A stretch of DNA of 14,214 bases from Tubulinosema ratisbonensis (Eukaryota > Microsporidia > Tubulinosematidae), in contig RCSS01000210.1 of assembly GCA_004000155.1 (NCBI GenBank), positions 1,544 to 15,757 on the forward strand. The letters are read 5' to 3'. This document shows, in pieces, positions 1 to 8,222 of the stretch. Every line of letters begins with the position of its first letter. The first letter of the stretch is position 1. The notes under the pieces were generated by a model. It did not search any database. It was not told the DNA's origin and saw nothing but the letters and a program-made list of their open reading frames with translations. A program made the position numbers and the translations under genes.

Positions 1-13
1 TTAAATAAAAAAT

Positions 14-16
14 CCC
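14..16 (+). promoter_or_regulatory. CCC start-codon signal of SPB1
   Basis: CCC abuts the ATG (AAATCCCATGG). CCC-like or GGG-like motifs just upstream of start codons are known in microsporidia and support this start. Confidence 0.6.
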
Positions 17-1636
17 ATGGCTTCACGGAAAAAAATAGGAAAGAATCGTTTAGATAAATTTTACCATAAAGCAAAGGAACTTGGCTACAGAGCAAGATCA
101 GCTTTTAAATTAATACACTTAAACACTAAATATAATTTTCTAGAAGGTGTGACCGCGGCGATAGATTTATGTGCTGCGCCAGGCGGGTGGTTACAAGTAC
201 TGGCTAAACACAACATAGAAACAATTATCGGTGTTGATTTAGATTCAATAAAGCCAATACCTAACGTGATTACTTTTAAAAGTGACATAACAACAGACAC
301 TTGTAGAAAAGAATTGGTTAGAATTCTTGGAGACAAAAAAGTAGAATTAATTTTGCATGACGGTGCACCAAATGTTGGTACTGCCTGGGAACAAGATGCT
401 TATGCCCAGAATGAATTGGTTCTTCATTCTTTAAGATTAGCATCAGAATTTTTGTGCGACGGAGGTAATTTTGTAACCAAAATTTTTAGATCAAAAGATT
501 ATTGTGCACTTCTGAGTGTTTTTAATGAAATATTTGAAGAGGTTGATGCTACCAAGCCACTTAGTTCAAGAGAAGAAAGTGCCGAAATATTTGTTTATTG
601 TCATAAATTTATTAGTGAAAAAGTAAGAAATGATTTATTTAATCCTGAAAAAGTGTTTAAAGAAGAAAATGAATTAGAAGATTTTAACAAAGTAAAAAAA
701 TTTACTTTGACAGATTTTTTTAATTCAAACACTCCTTTAGAAGATTTAACTAATTTCGATAAATTAAATTACAAAGAAGAAGAAAAAGAACTTAAAGAAA
801 ATTTGACAGAAGAATTAAAAATACAATTTTCTGATTTAAAATTGATTAGCGAAGCAGAAAAAAGAAAAATTTTAAGATGGCGAAACAAAATAATTTTAAA
901 ATTACAAAACGAGGAAATAAAATTAGAAAATTTTATTTTTAGGATCAAAGCTGATAAAAATTTTGAAGTAAAATTGCTTACTGACGAACAGAAATTAGAA
1001 AAAATAGAAGAAGAGATGCTTAAAATAGAAAAAAAGGAGAGGAAAAAAGAGAAAAAAGAAAGAAAAGAGAAGAAAATTGATTTACCAGCCATGAATTTTT
1101 TTAAAGATAAAATATTTGATGCATATTACAAAGAAAAAGAAGAAAAGGAAGTGATAGTCTCCCAAGAAGAAGAAGTTTTCAGTTGTAGTGACAGTTTAGA
1201 ACTAGAAGAAGAAGAAATAAGGTGTGCGATTAGGCTTAAAGAAAATGAAGAAGAATTTATTGAAGAGACAATTGATAAGTATTGTACTAATGATACAAGC
1301 AAATTACCTAAAAAAATAGTAGAAGAAGATTTTAAAGATCAAAAAAGAAGAATTTTAAGAAATAAAAAAGAAGAAGAGGCGCTGCTTAGAAGAAGAAAGA
1401 AGGCTGATAGATTGACTAGAAGAGCTTTAGAGAGGAAGGAAGAACAAGAAAATGAAGAAGATTTAGAGGATGCTGCCAGAAAAATAAGAAGAAGTTCATT
1501 TAAAAGGACTAAAAATAAGCCAAGAGTGGTCATAGTTAAGCAGAAAGGGGGAAGAGTAAAAATACCTAAAGGAAAGGGAAGGGTTGTTTTTATTGATAGA
1601 AGAATGAAGAAAGACAAAAGAAAAATTAAAAAATAA
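17..1636 (+). CDS. SPB1: Spb1-type 2'-O-ribose rRNA methyltransferase (60S ribosome biogenesis)
   Basis: This 539-residue protein is an FtsJ/RrmJ-fold SAM-dependent methyltransferase. Spb1 in yeast modifies 25S rRNA in nucleolar pre-60S particles. The SAM-binding motif CAAPGGW is at residues 52-58, and the K-D-K-E catalytic tetrad is visible as K31, D115 (HDGAP), K155 (VTKIF) and E190. Residues 200-300 resemble the Spb1 middle domain, with LRWRNK at 286-291. A long Lys/Glu-rich, probably coiled-coil stretch follows. The tail fits Spb1_C: PRVVIV at 502-507, then a basic Gly/Lys segment to the end. The C-terminal domain separates Spb1 from Trm7 and Mrm2, which lack it. Yeast Spb1 is about 840 residues, so the linkers are strongly shortened but every catalytic residue remains. 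The ATG is preceded directly by CCC. Only 16 bases upstream are in the window. It is convergent with RPB2. Confidence 0.94.
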   Translation: MASRKKIGKNRLDKFYHKAKELGYRARSAFKLIHLNTKYNFLEGVTAAIDLCAAPGGWLQVLAKHNIETIIGVDLDSIKPIPNVITFKSDITTDTCRKELVRILGDKKVELILHDGAPNVGTAWEQDAYAQNELVLHSLRLASEFLCDGGNFVTKIFRSKDYCALLSVFNEIFEEVDATKPLSSREESAEIFVYCHKFISEKVRNDLFNPEKVFKEENELEDFNKVKKFTLTDFFNSNTPLEDLTNFDKLNYKEEEKELKENLTEELKIQFSDLKLISEAEKRKILRWRNKIILKLQNEEIKLENFIFRIKADKNFEVKLLTDEQKLEKIEEEMLKIEKKERKKEKKERKEKKIDLPAMNFFKDKIFDAYYKEKEEKEVIVSQEEEVFSCSDSLELEEEEIRCAIRLKENEEEFIEETIDKYCTNDTSKLPKKIVEEDFKDQKRRILRNKKEEEALLRRRKKADRLTRRALERKEEQENEEDLEDAARKIRRSSFKRTKNKPRVVIVKQKGGRVKIPKGKGRVVFIDRRMKKDKRKIKK

Positions 1637-1886
1637 TTTAATTAATTTTTTATTGAATAACATAAGTTTTAAATTTTAATAATATTTGTAATTTATTGCT
1701 GATGCAAACTTCTTATGAAAAAATATCTTTTTTATCTTTAACACAAAAATAAAAATTAAAATTAAAAAATGTTTTTAAACTAATTTAGTCAAAAAACAGT
1801 TACTTTAATATTTTAGCATATTACAAATAATACTTTAAATGTAACTTGCAAAAATTTTTTACTGGAATCTTATTTGTAATTTTTAA

Positions 1887-1961
1887 ATATTTAAATGTTA
1901 AATTTCTATTTTTTTAAAAAATATTTAAATGTTAAATTTCTATTTTTTTTAAAAAATATTT
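1887..1961. repeat. Tandem duplication, 34/35-bp unit, about 2.2 copies
   Basis: A unit beginning ATATTTAAATGTTAAATTTC and ending in a T-run plus A-run starts at 1887 and again at 1921. The copies differ by one T in the homopolymer (7 versus 8). A third start (ATATTT) at 1956 breaks off at the ambiguous base 1962. Confidence 0.85.
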
Positions 1962-2086
1962 NATCACTACAATACCTTTATAAATACATATTTAAATGTA
2001 TATTTATTAAAAAAAATAAATAATCTACTTTTTTTCGAAAAAAGATCAAAACTAAAGACAAAGTAATTAATAAACCTTTTTAATAT

Positions 2087-2113
2087 AAATATACTTTAAT
2101 TAAAAGTATATTT
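2087..2113 (-). terminator. 11-bp perfect hairpin just 3' of RPB2
   Basis: Arms 2087-2097 and 2103-2113 are perfectly complementary around the 5-base loop AATTA. On the minus strand the hairpin begins 25 bases past the RPB2 stop codon, so it would lie in the 3' UTR or at the 3' end of that mRNA. Pol II does not need hairpin terminators. A role in RNA 3'-end formation or stability is only inference, and AT-rich palindromes also arise by chance. Confidence 0.4.
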
Positions 2114-2138
2114 TATAACAAAATTAGAGAATATTCTT

Positions 2139-5100
2139 TTAATTAACTCTAAACCTAGGTGCTATATTCATAGCTAATAATTCTTGTACAAGTAACTTAA
2201 ANGCATATGGCATATTAACATAACAAACCTTACTTCTATTCTTACAAGATTTACATTCAATAGAATCATCCAAAGGAATAGCAAATAAACCACATATCTC
2301 ACATAAAGCCACTTTGTAAGGATCACTAACATCAAACAATCTTTCTTTTAAAAATGAGGCTGAGCCATGAGAAATTATACAATCTCTTTCCATTTCACCA
2401 AACCTTAATCCTCCTTCTCTTGATCTACCTTCTACTGGTTGTCTGGTAAGTATTTGGACAGGTCCTCTTGCTCTGGCATGCATCTTATCTTCTACCATGT
2501 GTTTTAATCTTTGATAATACGTTGGTCCAATAAAAATTTGTGCTTCTAATTTTCTACCTGTAAAACCACTGTACATAACTTCTAATCCTCTTTTTTGATA
2601 ACCAAGTGAATCTAATTTATTAGAAATATTCTCCACTGATACACCTGAAAAAGGGGTGGCATCTCCTTCGTCACCACTCAAAGCACATACTTTCCCTAAC
2701 AAAGCTTCAATCAAATGACCTATTGTCATTCTACTTGGTATAGCATGTGGGTTTATGATTATGTCAGGTATTAATCCTTCACTTGTAAATGGCATATCCT
2801 CTTGTCTCATTGTAATACCAATTGTACCTTTCTGTCCATGTCTACTTGCAAATTTATCACCCATCTGAGGTATTCTGTTACTTCTTACTCTTACCTTCGT
2901 AAATTTATACCCTTCTTTACTTGAAATAATCACTTTATCAACAATGCCACTTTCTGTGGCTCTCATTTGTGTAGAAGAATCTTTGTGAATGTAAATTTCA
3001 TTTTCTTTCGTACTTTTTTCAATGTCAAGAATTGGCACAATTTTACCAATCAAAATGTCATTGCCATTTACTCTCACTTGTGGATTAATTAAACCATCCT
3101 CATCTAATTTTTCATAATTACAATTCTTCATTCTTACCACAAAATTTCTGCTTGGTTTTGCAAATCTTTCATGTTGTGTTGGTCTTGTCATATTTTCTTG
3201 ATCAGTGTATGTTCTGTAAAAAAATGATCTAAAAAGACCTCTGTCAATGGCACTTTGATTCATAATTATAGAATCTTCTTGATTGTATCCACCATAACAA
3301 GCTATCGCCACAATAGCATTCTGTCCTGAAGGTAATTCTCTAAACCTTAAATATTCCATGCTTCGTGTTGTTACCAAAGGTTTTTGTGGGTAATGAAGAA
3401 TATTTGCTAAAGTATCCATCCTTAACAAAAAATTAGTGGCATGAATACCCATGGCTTGTTTACCCATAGCACTTTGATAAGTGTTTCTTGGTGATTGGTT
3501 ATGGTCAGAAAATGGGATCATTGATGCACAAATACCTAAAATCATACTAGGATGAATCTCACAATGTGTATATTTAATCATTCCTTTACTTTCTTTATTC
3601 ATTTTAAATTCATCATTCATTCTACTTTTGTTTAATTCTTCTGGTGAAATACAAATCATGCTAATTTCTTCTTCTTCACAATCCAAATATTCAATAAAAT
3701 TATTTTTTACCAAATCATCAAAAGAAAAAGATTCTTTGTTTTTTATCATAGCAACACATTCCTTTGTGATTGTTAATCTTTGATTTTGTACAGTAAAAAG
3801 AGGTCTACACACCCTTCCTGCATCACAAAATATTCTTAACTCTTTGTCACGTACGTCTTTGACTATAGAAATTTCTTGTGCGTTTTCAATCCTTCTTCTT
3901 AGTTTTAATCCTTTGATTATAAAATCTACTTCGTTATGAATGCCAAGCCATGTTCCATTCACAAATATTTTATAAGAATTCTTTTTTGGTTCCATTTCTT
4001 CTAAATTTTCCATACCACATTCTTCTAAAAATTCAACTATTTTTGATGAAGGAAATCCTACAGTAATATAAGCCATCAAACTTAAATTTTTTACTAAACC
4101 ACAACTTTGACCTTCTGGTGTCTCTGCAGGGCAAATCATTCCCCAATGAGAATTGTGTAATTGTCTTGGTTTAGCTAATTTTCCTTCCTTTCCAATTGGT
4201 GTATTAACTCTTCTCAAATGACTTAGTTTACTTATAAAATTATAAGTATTTAACACTTGAGCCACTCCTGCCTTACTTTGCATAAATTTACTTTGTTCTC
4301 CCCAATTTCCTGTTGCTATCGCATACCTAAAACCATGAGAGAGAATAGAAGTTTTAAGACACAAGGCAATGTCAAATTGTTTTCCATACTCCACACATTT
4401 TTGCAAATGCTTAGCTGTTTCATTGTGTAATTTCTTAAAAAGTGTTTTAAAAAGTGAACCTAAAAGAGGTCCACTCAGATCCATTCTCTTTTTTCCGTAA
4501 TGATCTCTGTCATCCTCTTCTTTCCTTCCCAAATGAACCAATAACATTTTATTGATCATATACCCAAAAAAGAATGCCTTTTTACTTTCACAAAAATCTT
4601 TTGTGCCAATGTGTGGTAAAAATTCTTTCCTGATTATTTTTTTAGCAAACTGAATCCTTTGTACTTGTGAAGAACCAATTGGTGCACCTCTTCTTCCTAT
4701 AAAATCTAAAGCACTTTCTTCATTAACAATTGATTCTCCTTCTTCTATGCTTGGTCTTATTAATTGTAATATTTCTGAGTCATCAGAAATGTGTTTTAAA
4801 ATTTCTAAATCAGAATTAAATCCCAGTGCTCGGAAGATTACCAAAATAGGAATGTCTTGTAAAATCATTGGTAAAGTTGCTCTAATCAAATATTCATTTG
4901 AGTCTGGCTTTTTAACTAATTTCAATCTAATTTGTGATGGCACTTTAGCACCTTTTTCTGGCACACTTCTTATTTCTGCTGAGACTAAATTATTCTTTTT
5001 AAAGCAATAAACAATGTTGGTTGCTAATCTTTCTTGTGCCACTAAAACTTTTTCTGTGCCATTAACAATAAAATACCCTCCTTGGTCGTATGGACACTCT

Positions 5101-5570
5101 CCCAATTGAATTAAATCTCTGTCTGATAAACCATTAGAGACACAATAAGATGATCTAAGCATAATTGGCATGGTTCCTAAAGGTACTTTGGGGTATTCAT
5201 GCACGTCTTCTTTACCATTTTCATCAATTTGTGTTTTAGTAACATCAATAAAGAGTGGTGAACCATAAGTTAAATCTCTAAGCCTAGCTTCATTAGGAAA
5301 AATATCAATTATTTTTCCGTCAGGTTCTACAACCACAGGTGTTTTACTCAAACTTATTTGACCAAATTTAAGTTTTATGCTTGGTGCACATTCACTCTGA
5401 CCTGTTGAGACTGACTTAACAATAATGGTAGAATTATCATCCACTACTTCTTGCATTGTATTCTTGATAAATGTATCAAATGAATCTAATTGTTGTCTGA
5501 CCAATCCTTTCTGTTCAAAGTATGAAGAAATAACTGACCAACAATCTTCTTGGGTGATTTCTTTATCCAT
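2139..5570 (-). CDS. RPB2: DNA-directed RNA polymerase II second-largest subunit Rpb2
   Basis: This 1143-residue protein forms half of the Pol II active centre in the nucleus. It follows Rpb2 from end to end: an N-terminal protrusion starting with an EDCWSVISSYF segment typical of Pol II rather than Pol I or III, the lobe with DDRDHYGKKR near residue 355, and the catalytic region with YNQEDS, where E765 and D766 correspond to yeast E836/D837. GDKFASRHGQKG at 904-915 lies in the hybrid-binding domain, and GLRFGEMERD follows near 1055. The C-terminal zinc site has Cys 1090, 1093, 1106 and 1109, and the chain ends in the clamp segment LLVQELLAMNIAPR. Yeast Rpb2 is 1224 residues, so loops are trimmed but no core motif is missing. 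One ambiguous codon lies at 2201-2203. The start has CCC directly upstream, and the gene is divergent from CCT2. Confidence 0.98.
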   Translation of the reverse strand: MDKEITQEDCWSVISSYFEQKGLVRQQLDSFDTFIKNTMQEVVDDNSTIIVKSVSTGQSECAPSIKLKFGQISLSKTPVVVEPDGKIIDIFPNEARLRDLTYGSPLFIDVTKTQIDENGKEDVHEYPKVPLGTMPIMLRSSYCVSNGLSDRDLIQLGECPYDQGGYFIVNGTEKVLVAQERLATNIVYCFKKNNLVSAEIRSVPEKGAKVPSQIRLKLVKKPDSNEYLIRATLPMILQDIPILVIFRALGFNSDLEILKHISDDSEILQLIRPSIEEGESIVNEESALDFIGRRGAPIGSSQVQRIQFAKKIIRKEFLPHIGTKDFCESKKAFFFGYMINKMLLVHLGRKEEDDRDHYGKKRMDLSGPLLGSLFKTLFKKLHNETAKHLQKCVEYGKQFDIALCLKTSILSHGFRYAIATGNWGEQSKFMQSKAGVAQVLNTYNFISKLSHLRRVNTPIGKEGKLAKPRQLHNSHWGMICPAETPEGQSCGLVKNLSLMAYITVGFPSSKIVEFLEECGMENLEEMEPKKNSYKIFVNGTWLGIHNEVDFIIKGLKLRRRIENAQEISIVKDVRDKELRIFCDAGRVCRPLFTVQNQRLTITKECVAMIKNKESFSFDDLVKNNFIEYLDCEEEEISMICISPEELNKSRMNDEFKMNKESKGMIKYTHCEIHPSMILGICASMIPFSDHNQSPRNTYQSAMGKQAMGIHATNFLLRMDTLANILHYPQKPLVTTRSMEYLRFRELPSGQNAIVAIACYGGYNQEDSIIMNQSAIDRGLFRSFFYRTYTDQENMTRPTQHERFAKPSRNFVVRMKNCNYEKLDEDGLINPQVRVNGNDILIGKIVPILDIEKSTKENEIYIHKDSSTQMRATESGIVDKVIISSKEGYKFTKVRVRSNRIPQMGDKFASRHGQKGTIGITMRQEDMPFTSEGLIPDIIINPHAIPSRMTIGHLIEALLGKVCALSGDEGDATPFSGVSVENISNKLDSLGYQKRGLEVMYSGFTGRKLEAQIFIGPTYYQRLKHMVEDKMHARARGPVQILTRQPVEGRSREGGLRFGEMERDCIISHGSASFLKERLFDVSDPYKVALCEICGLFAIPLDDSIECKSCKNRSKVCYVNMPYXFKLLVQELLAMNIAPRFRVN

Positions 5571-5640
5571 GGGTTTACATTAAATTTAAATTAAATTTTT
5601 TAATTTTTATAATTTTATAAAAATTTTACCTTTTTTACCC
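5571..5640. promoter_or_regulatory. 70-bp divergent promoter shared by RPB2 and CCT2
   Basis: Only 70 bases separate the two start codons, so both genes must share it or draw promoter elements from each other's coding regions. It begins GGGTTTAC and ends TTTTACCC, so each gene has CCC touching its ATG. The interior is almost pure A/T. TATAA at 5608-5612 and TATAAAAA at 5616-5623 lie 17-32 bases before the CCT2 ATG, and 5608-5619 reads TATA-like on both strands. The promoter role follows from geometry; transcription start sites are not visible. Confidence 0.65.
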
Positions 5641-7179
5641 ATGACTATTCTTACACATAACAACTATGGTACCATTGAAGAAAGAGGAGACGAAGCAAAT
5701 GAAACACTCCTTACTGGCGTAGAAATAATAAACAGCATTGTAAAGACAACCTTAGGGCCTAAAGGAGCTTATAAATTATTAGACACAGGTTCAAAAATAT
5801 CCATCACAAATGACGGAGCCACAATCTTAAAAAATCTTGTTATTGACAACCCAGTAGCTAAAATTTTGATTGATGCTTCTGTTTCTCAGGACTGGGAAGA
5901 GGGTGATGGCACAACTTCAATAACAATCTTAGCTACTGAGTTACTTTTACAAGCAGCNAAACTGAATATTCCTAAAGTATTGGTAATNAAAGGATTTGAA
6001 ATGGCATTACAGCACATTTTAGAGAAATTAGAAAACTTTTCTTTCGAACTAAAAGAAGAAAATGATGCAGAAATGCTTAATTTAGCAAAGACAACCATTT
6101 GTTCTAAAGTGTTGAAATGTGATTTGGATCATTTTGCCAAGCTTTGCGTAGAAGCAATCAAGAAATTAGAGAATGAAAATGATCTTAATTTAATACAAAT
6201 CATAAAAACAAATGGTAATTTAGAGGAGTCTTACTTGTCAGATGGCTTTATTTTAAATAAAGACATAGAAGTAGAAGAATGCGAAAATATTTCAGTTTTA
6301 GTGGCCAATACTTCTTTAGACACTGACAAAGTAAAATTATTTGGTGCAAAAATAAACGTAGAATCATTAAAAGAATTGAGTGAAATTGAAAAAGAAGACA
6401 AAGAAAAAATGAAAAGAAAAATTGAGAAAATTACCTCTGTTCCCTTCAATTGTTTTGTGAACAGACAAATTATTTATGATTATCCATTAGAACTTCTTAA
6501 AGAGAAGAATATTAACGTAATTGAGCATGCAGATTTTGATGGAGTAGAAAGACTTAACAAATTTTTAGGAGGAAAGATTGTCAGTTCATTTGAAAATTTA
6601 ACAGAAGATTCTTTAGGAAAGTGTACGAAACTTAAGAATATTTTTGTAGGAAATGAAAGAATGATTTTATTCGAGAATACAGGTAAAAAAGCAGCCACAA
6701 TTGTGCTTAAAGGAAGCAGTAAAGAAGTATTGGATGAGGCAGAAAGAAGTGTCCATGACGCACTTTGTGTATTGAATAAGCTAAAAGAAGAAAGAAAATT
6801 GATTTATGGTGGAGGATCAGTTGAGATGGCACTGTCTCTTTTGTTACAAGAATATTCTTATACGATTAAAGGAAAAGAAAGTGAATCAATCTTNGCTTTT
6901 TCTGATGCATTACAACAAATACCAGTCATTTTGGCTCAGAACGGTGGTTTAGATTTTAATTTGATAAAATCAAAGTTAAGAGCTGAACACAAAAATAATA
7001 ACAGCACTTTCGGTGTTGATTTTACGACTAATGACGTAGGTTGTATGAAAAAGAATGGTGTAGTAGAATCATTAAGAACAAAAAGAAGGGTTTTAGTGGC
7101 AGCCACTGAAATAGCTAGGATGATTTTGAAGACTGATGGATTTGTGAAATGCAAGCCAAGAGAAAGAACAAGAGAATAA
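5641..7179 (+). CDS. CCT2: T-complex chaperonin (TRiC/CCT) subunit beta
   Basis: This 512-residue group II chaperonin subunit is one of eight in the cytosolic CCT ring that folds actin, tubulin and other proteins using ATP. ATP-site motifs are LGPKG at 38-42, NDGAT at 57-61, GDGTT at 88-92, and the YGGG segment at 389-392. The beta-type assignment rests on CFVNRQIIYDYP at 271-282, IEHADFDGVERL at 294-305, DEAERSVHDALCVL at 365-378, and a basic tail like the CCT2 C-terminus. Human CCT2 is 535 residues, so the length is nearly normal. The catalytic Asp equivalent is harder to fix by eye and falls near NNVG-like residues 464-467, here written NDVG. Three single-base ambiguities (5958, 5988, 6894) leave the frame open. 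CCC directly precedes the ATG. The PUA-protein gene starts 37 bases after the stop on the same strand. Confidence 0.95.
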   Translation: MTILTHNNYGTIEERGDEANETLLTGVEIINSIVKTTLGPKGAYKLLDTGSKISITNDGATILKNLVIDNPVAKILIDASVSQDWEEGDGTTSITILATELLLQAXKLNIPKVLVXKGFEMALQHILEKLENFSFELKEENDAEMLNLAKTTICSKVLKCDLDHFAKLCVEAIKKLENENDLNLIQIIKTNGNLEESYLSDGFILNKDIEVEECENISVLVANTSLDTDKVKLFGAKINVESLKELSEIEKEDKEKMKRKIEKITSVPFNCFVNRQIIYDYPLELLKEKNINVIEHADFDGVERLNKFLGGKIVSSFENLTEDSLGKCTKLKNIFVGNERMILFENTGKKAATIVLKGSSKEVLDEAERSVHDALCVLNKLKEERKLIYGGGSVEMALSLLLQEYSYTIKGKESESIXAFSDALQQIPVILAQNGGLDFNLIKSKLRAEHKNNNSTFGVDFTTNDVGCMKKNGVVESLRTKRRVLVAATEIARMILKTDGFVKCKPRERTRE

Positions 7180-7216
7180 AAGTAAAATAATTGGTTAATT
7201 TTTTTTTAAACCCAAA

Positions 7217-7717
7217 ATGAAAATTCCTAAAAAATTAGACAAATCTTCTGAGAACATTTTAAGCAAAAAACAACTTAAATCAATGATAAATTTGTTAAGA
7301 AAATACAATTTTAATGAAGAAGTAGAAGAATTAAAGATAGTTAAGTGTAAAGATAAAGTTAGTTTGGTTTGTTTTAAAGATAAAATTCTTTTGTTTTCCG
7401 TTGGGAAAAGTGAATTTTTACCACATTTTAGTTTATTAAATGATGACTTACCTTTTAAAATAGCTTATTTAGATGAAGGTGCAAAGAAACCACTTCTTTC
7501 TGGTGCTGATGTTATGTTACCAGGTATATTTAAGTATATTAACAAGATAGAGCCATGGCTCAAAGGGGAATACGTAATTGTAAGGGTAGAAGATGAAATA
7601 TTTGGCTTAGGAATAACAACTTGTAATTCTAACGAAATAAACAAAAATTCTCATGGCATTGGAATAGAAATGATACACGTAAANAATGACGCACTGACCA
7701 ATTTCTCGGTTAATTAA
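7217..7717 (+). CDS. TMA20: MCT-1/Tma20-type PUA-domain translation factor
   Basis: This 166-residue protein has the two-part layout of MCT-1/Tma20: an N-terminal domain (about 1-80) and a C-terminal PUA domain (about 83-158). The key signatures are LLSGADVMLPGI at 93-104 and GIGIEMIHV plus NDAL at 147-160, matching the family's SGANIM.PG and GIGIENIHYLND. MCT-1 with DENR (Tma20/Tma22 in yeast) binds the 40S subunit and acts in 40S recycling and re-initiation. Both human MCTS1 and yeast Tma20 are about 181 residues. The alternative is a eIF2D fragment, since GADVMLPG also resembles eIF2D, but the full protein length and the GIGIE motif favour MCT-1. The start follows the block AAACCCAAAATG, with CCC four to six bases upstream. 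One ambiguous base lies at 7684. Confidence 0.85.
   Translation: MKIPKKLDKSSENILSKKQLKSMINLLRKYNFNEEVEELKIVKCKDKVSLVCFKDKILLFSVGKSEFLPHFSLLNDDLPFKIAYLDEGAKKPLLSGADVMLPGIFKYINKIEPWLKGEYVIVRVEDEIFGLGITTCNSNEINKNSHGIGIEMIHVXNDALTNFSVN
7223..7223 (+). other. Placeholder-free note: none beyond the TMA20 start context
   Basis: The TMA20 start codon at 7217 is preceded by a T-run and then AAACCCAAA, the same T-run/A/CCC arrangement as at CCT2 but with three bases between CCC and ATG. No other in-frame ATG competes nearby. Confidence 0.3.
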
Positions 7718-7836
7718 ATTTTTTATCTTTTATTTTTGATAATTTTTGTAAAATTAGATGAAAATCTTTGAAGAGAGCTAAGCCTTTTAATCAGATTTGA
7801 TCATTAAAGTATTTAAACATTTTTACCCTCGTTACA
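7718..7836 (+). promoter_or_regulatory. Upstream region of the small hypothetical gene
   Basis: This 119-base spacer is less monotonous than other spacers, with GAAGAGAGCTAAGCC near 7770-7785 and ATTTGATCATTAAAG near 7795-7809. It ends in TTTTTACCC (CCC at 7826-7828), then nine bases before the ATG at 7837. I do not recognise a specific binding site. Confidence 0.35.
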
Positions 7837-8214
7837 ATGAAAAATAACAAAAAATTATTGGAAAAATGTAACACAGTTGTAAAAATATTACCATTTGATT
7901 ACGTACCAAAGGTAAAAGAATTAATTAAGAAGTTTGATTCTGTACCAGAAAAATTAATTATAAAACAACCAATCATAAAAAAACAAAATTTGAAAAAATC
8001 GAACGAAAAAAATATTTTTCCTGATAATTTAACAATTCTTAACAAAATGCATTTAATTAACTCATTAACAAATTTGTTAAAGAACAAGGAGAATGACAGT
8101 TGTGTAAAAGTGTCAGAAATTTTAAAAAATAATCGAAATTTACAAAAAAATTCACCAATCAACTTAAAATACATTTTTATGCAATGTAATGACTTAGGTT
8201 TATTTTTTAAATAA
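7837..8214 (+). CDS. Small hypothetical protein, 125 aa
   Basis: I do not recognise a family. The 125-residue product is Lys/Asn/Leu-rich and basic, with no signal peptide, membrane segment or metal-binding cluster. It has a possible helical N-terminus around LPFDYVPKVKELIKKF (18-33), a low-complexity Lys/Gln/Asn linker (40-60), and a C-terminal helical part (65-125) ending NLKYIFMQCNDLGLFFK. It is taken as a gene because the frame stays open for 126 codons in very AT-rich DNA. It also sits snugly between TMA20 and BUD31, ending 8 bases before the convergent BUD31 stop, and has a CCC element just upstream (7826-7828). The opposite strand also has an open frame at 7899-8174, but that lacks such a context. 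It may be a fast-evolving conserved protein that only profile searches would place. Confidence 0.6.
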   Translation: MKNNKKLLEKCNTVVKILPFDYVPKVKELIKKFDSVPEKLIIKQPIIKKQNLKKSNEKNIFPDNLTILNKMHLINSLTNLLKNKENDSCVKVSEILKNNRNLQKNSPINLKYIFMQCNDLGLFFK

Positions 8215-8222
8215 AAAATTGT

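Larger units (their letters stand above)
1637..2138. other. Convergent SPB1/RPB2 intergenic spacer
   Basis: About 500 bases lie between the stop codons of SPB1 and RPB2. I see no plausible gene here. It is AT-rich and holds the 34/35-bp tandem duplication near 1887-1961, an ATACAT/ATGTAT inverted repeat at 1984-2001, a T-run/A-run hairpin (CTTTTTT, TCG as loop plus flank, AAAAAAG) at 2028-2044, and an 11-bp hairpin at 2087-2113. There is one ambiguous base at 1962. Confidence 0.6.

Noticed and set aside
769..1092. Open frames opposite SPB1 (85-336, 769-1092, 1339-1617, minus)
   Set aside because: Shadows of Lys/Glu-rich SPB1 codons, giving Ser/Phe-rich products on the other strand.
4747..5010. 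87-codon open frame opposite RPB2, plus strand
   Set aside because: Lies wholly inside the well-conserved RPB2 coding region with no start context.
5886..7154. Several 70-72 codon open frames opposite CCT2
   Set aside because: Antisense shadows of a conserved chaperonin gene.
7217..7717. eIF2D fragment instead of MCT-1/Tma20
   Set aside because: GADVMLPG resembles eIF2D, but the protein ends after the PUA domain and has the MCT-1 GIGIE...ND ending.
7899..8174. 91-codon open frame opposite the small hypothetical gene
   Set aside because: Phe/Ser/Ile-rich shadow. The plus-strand frame is longer, has a CCC element and fits the spacing.
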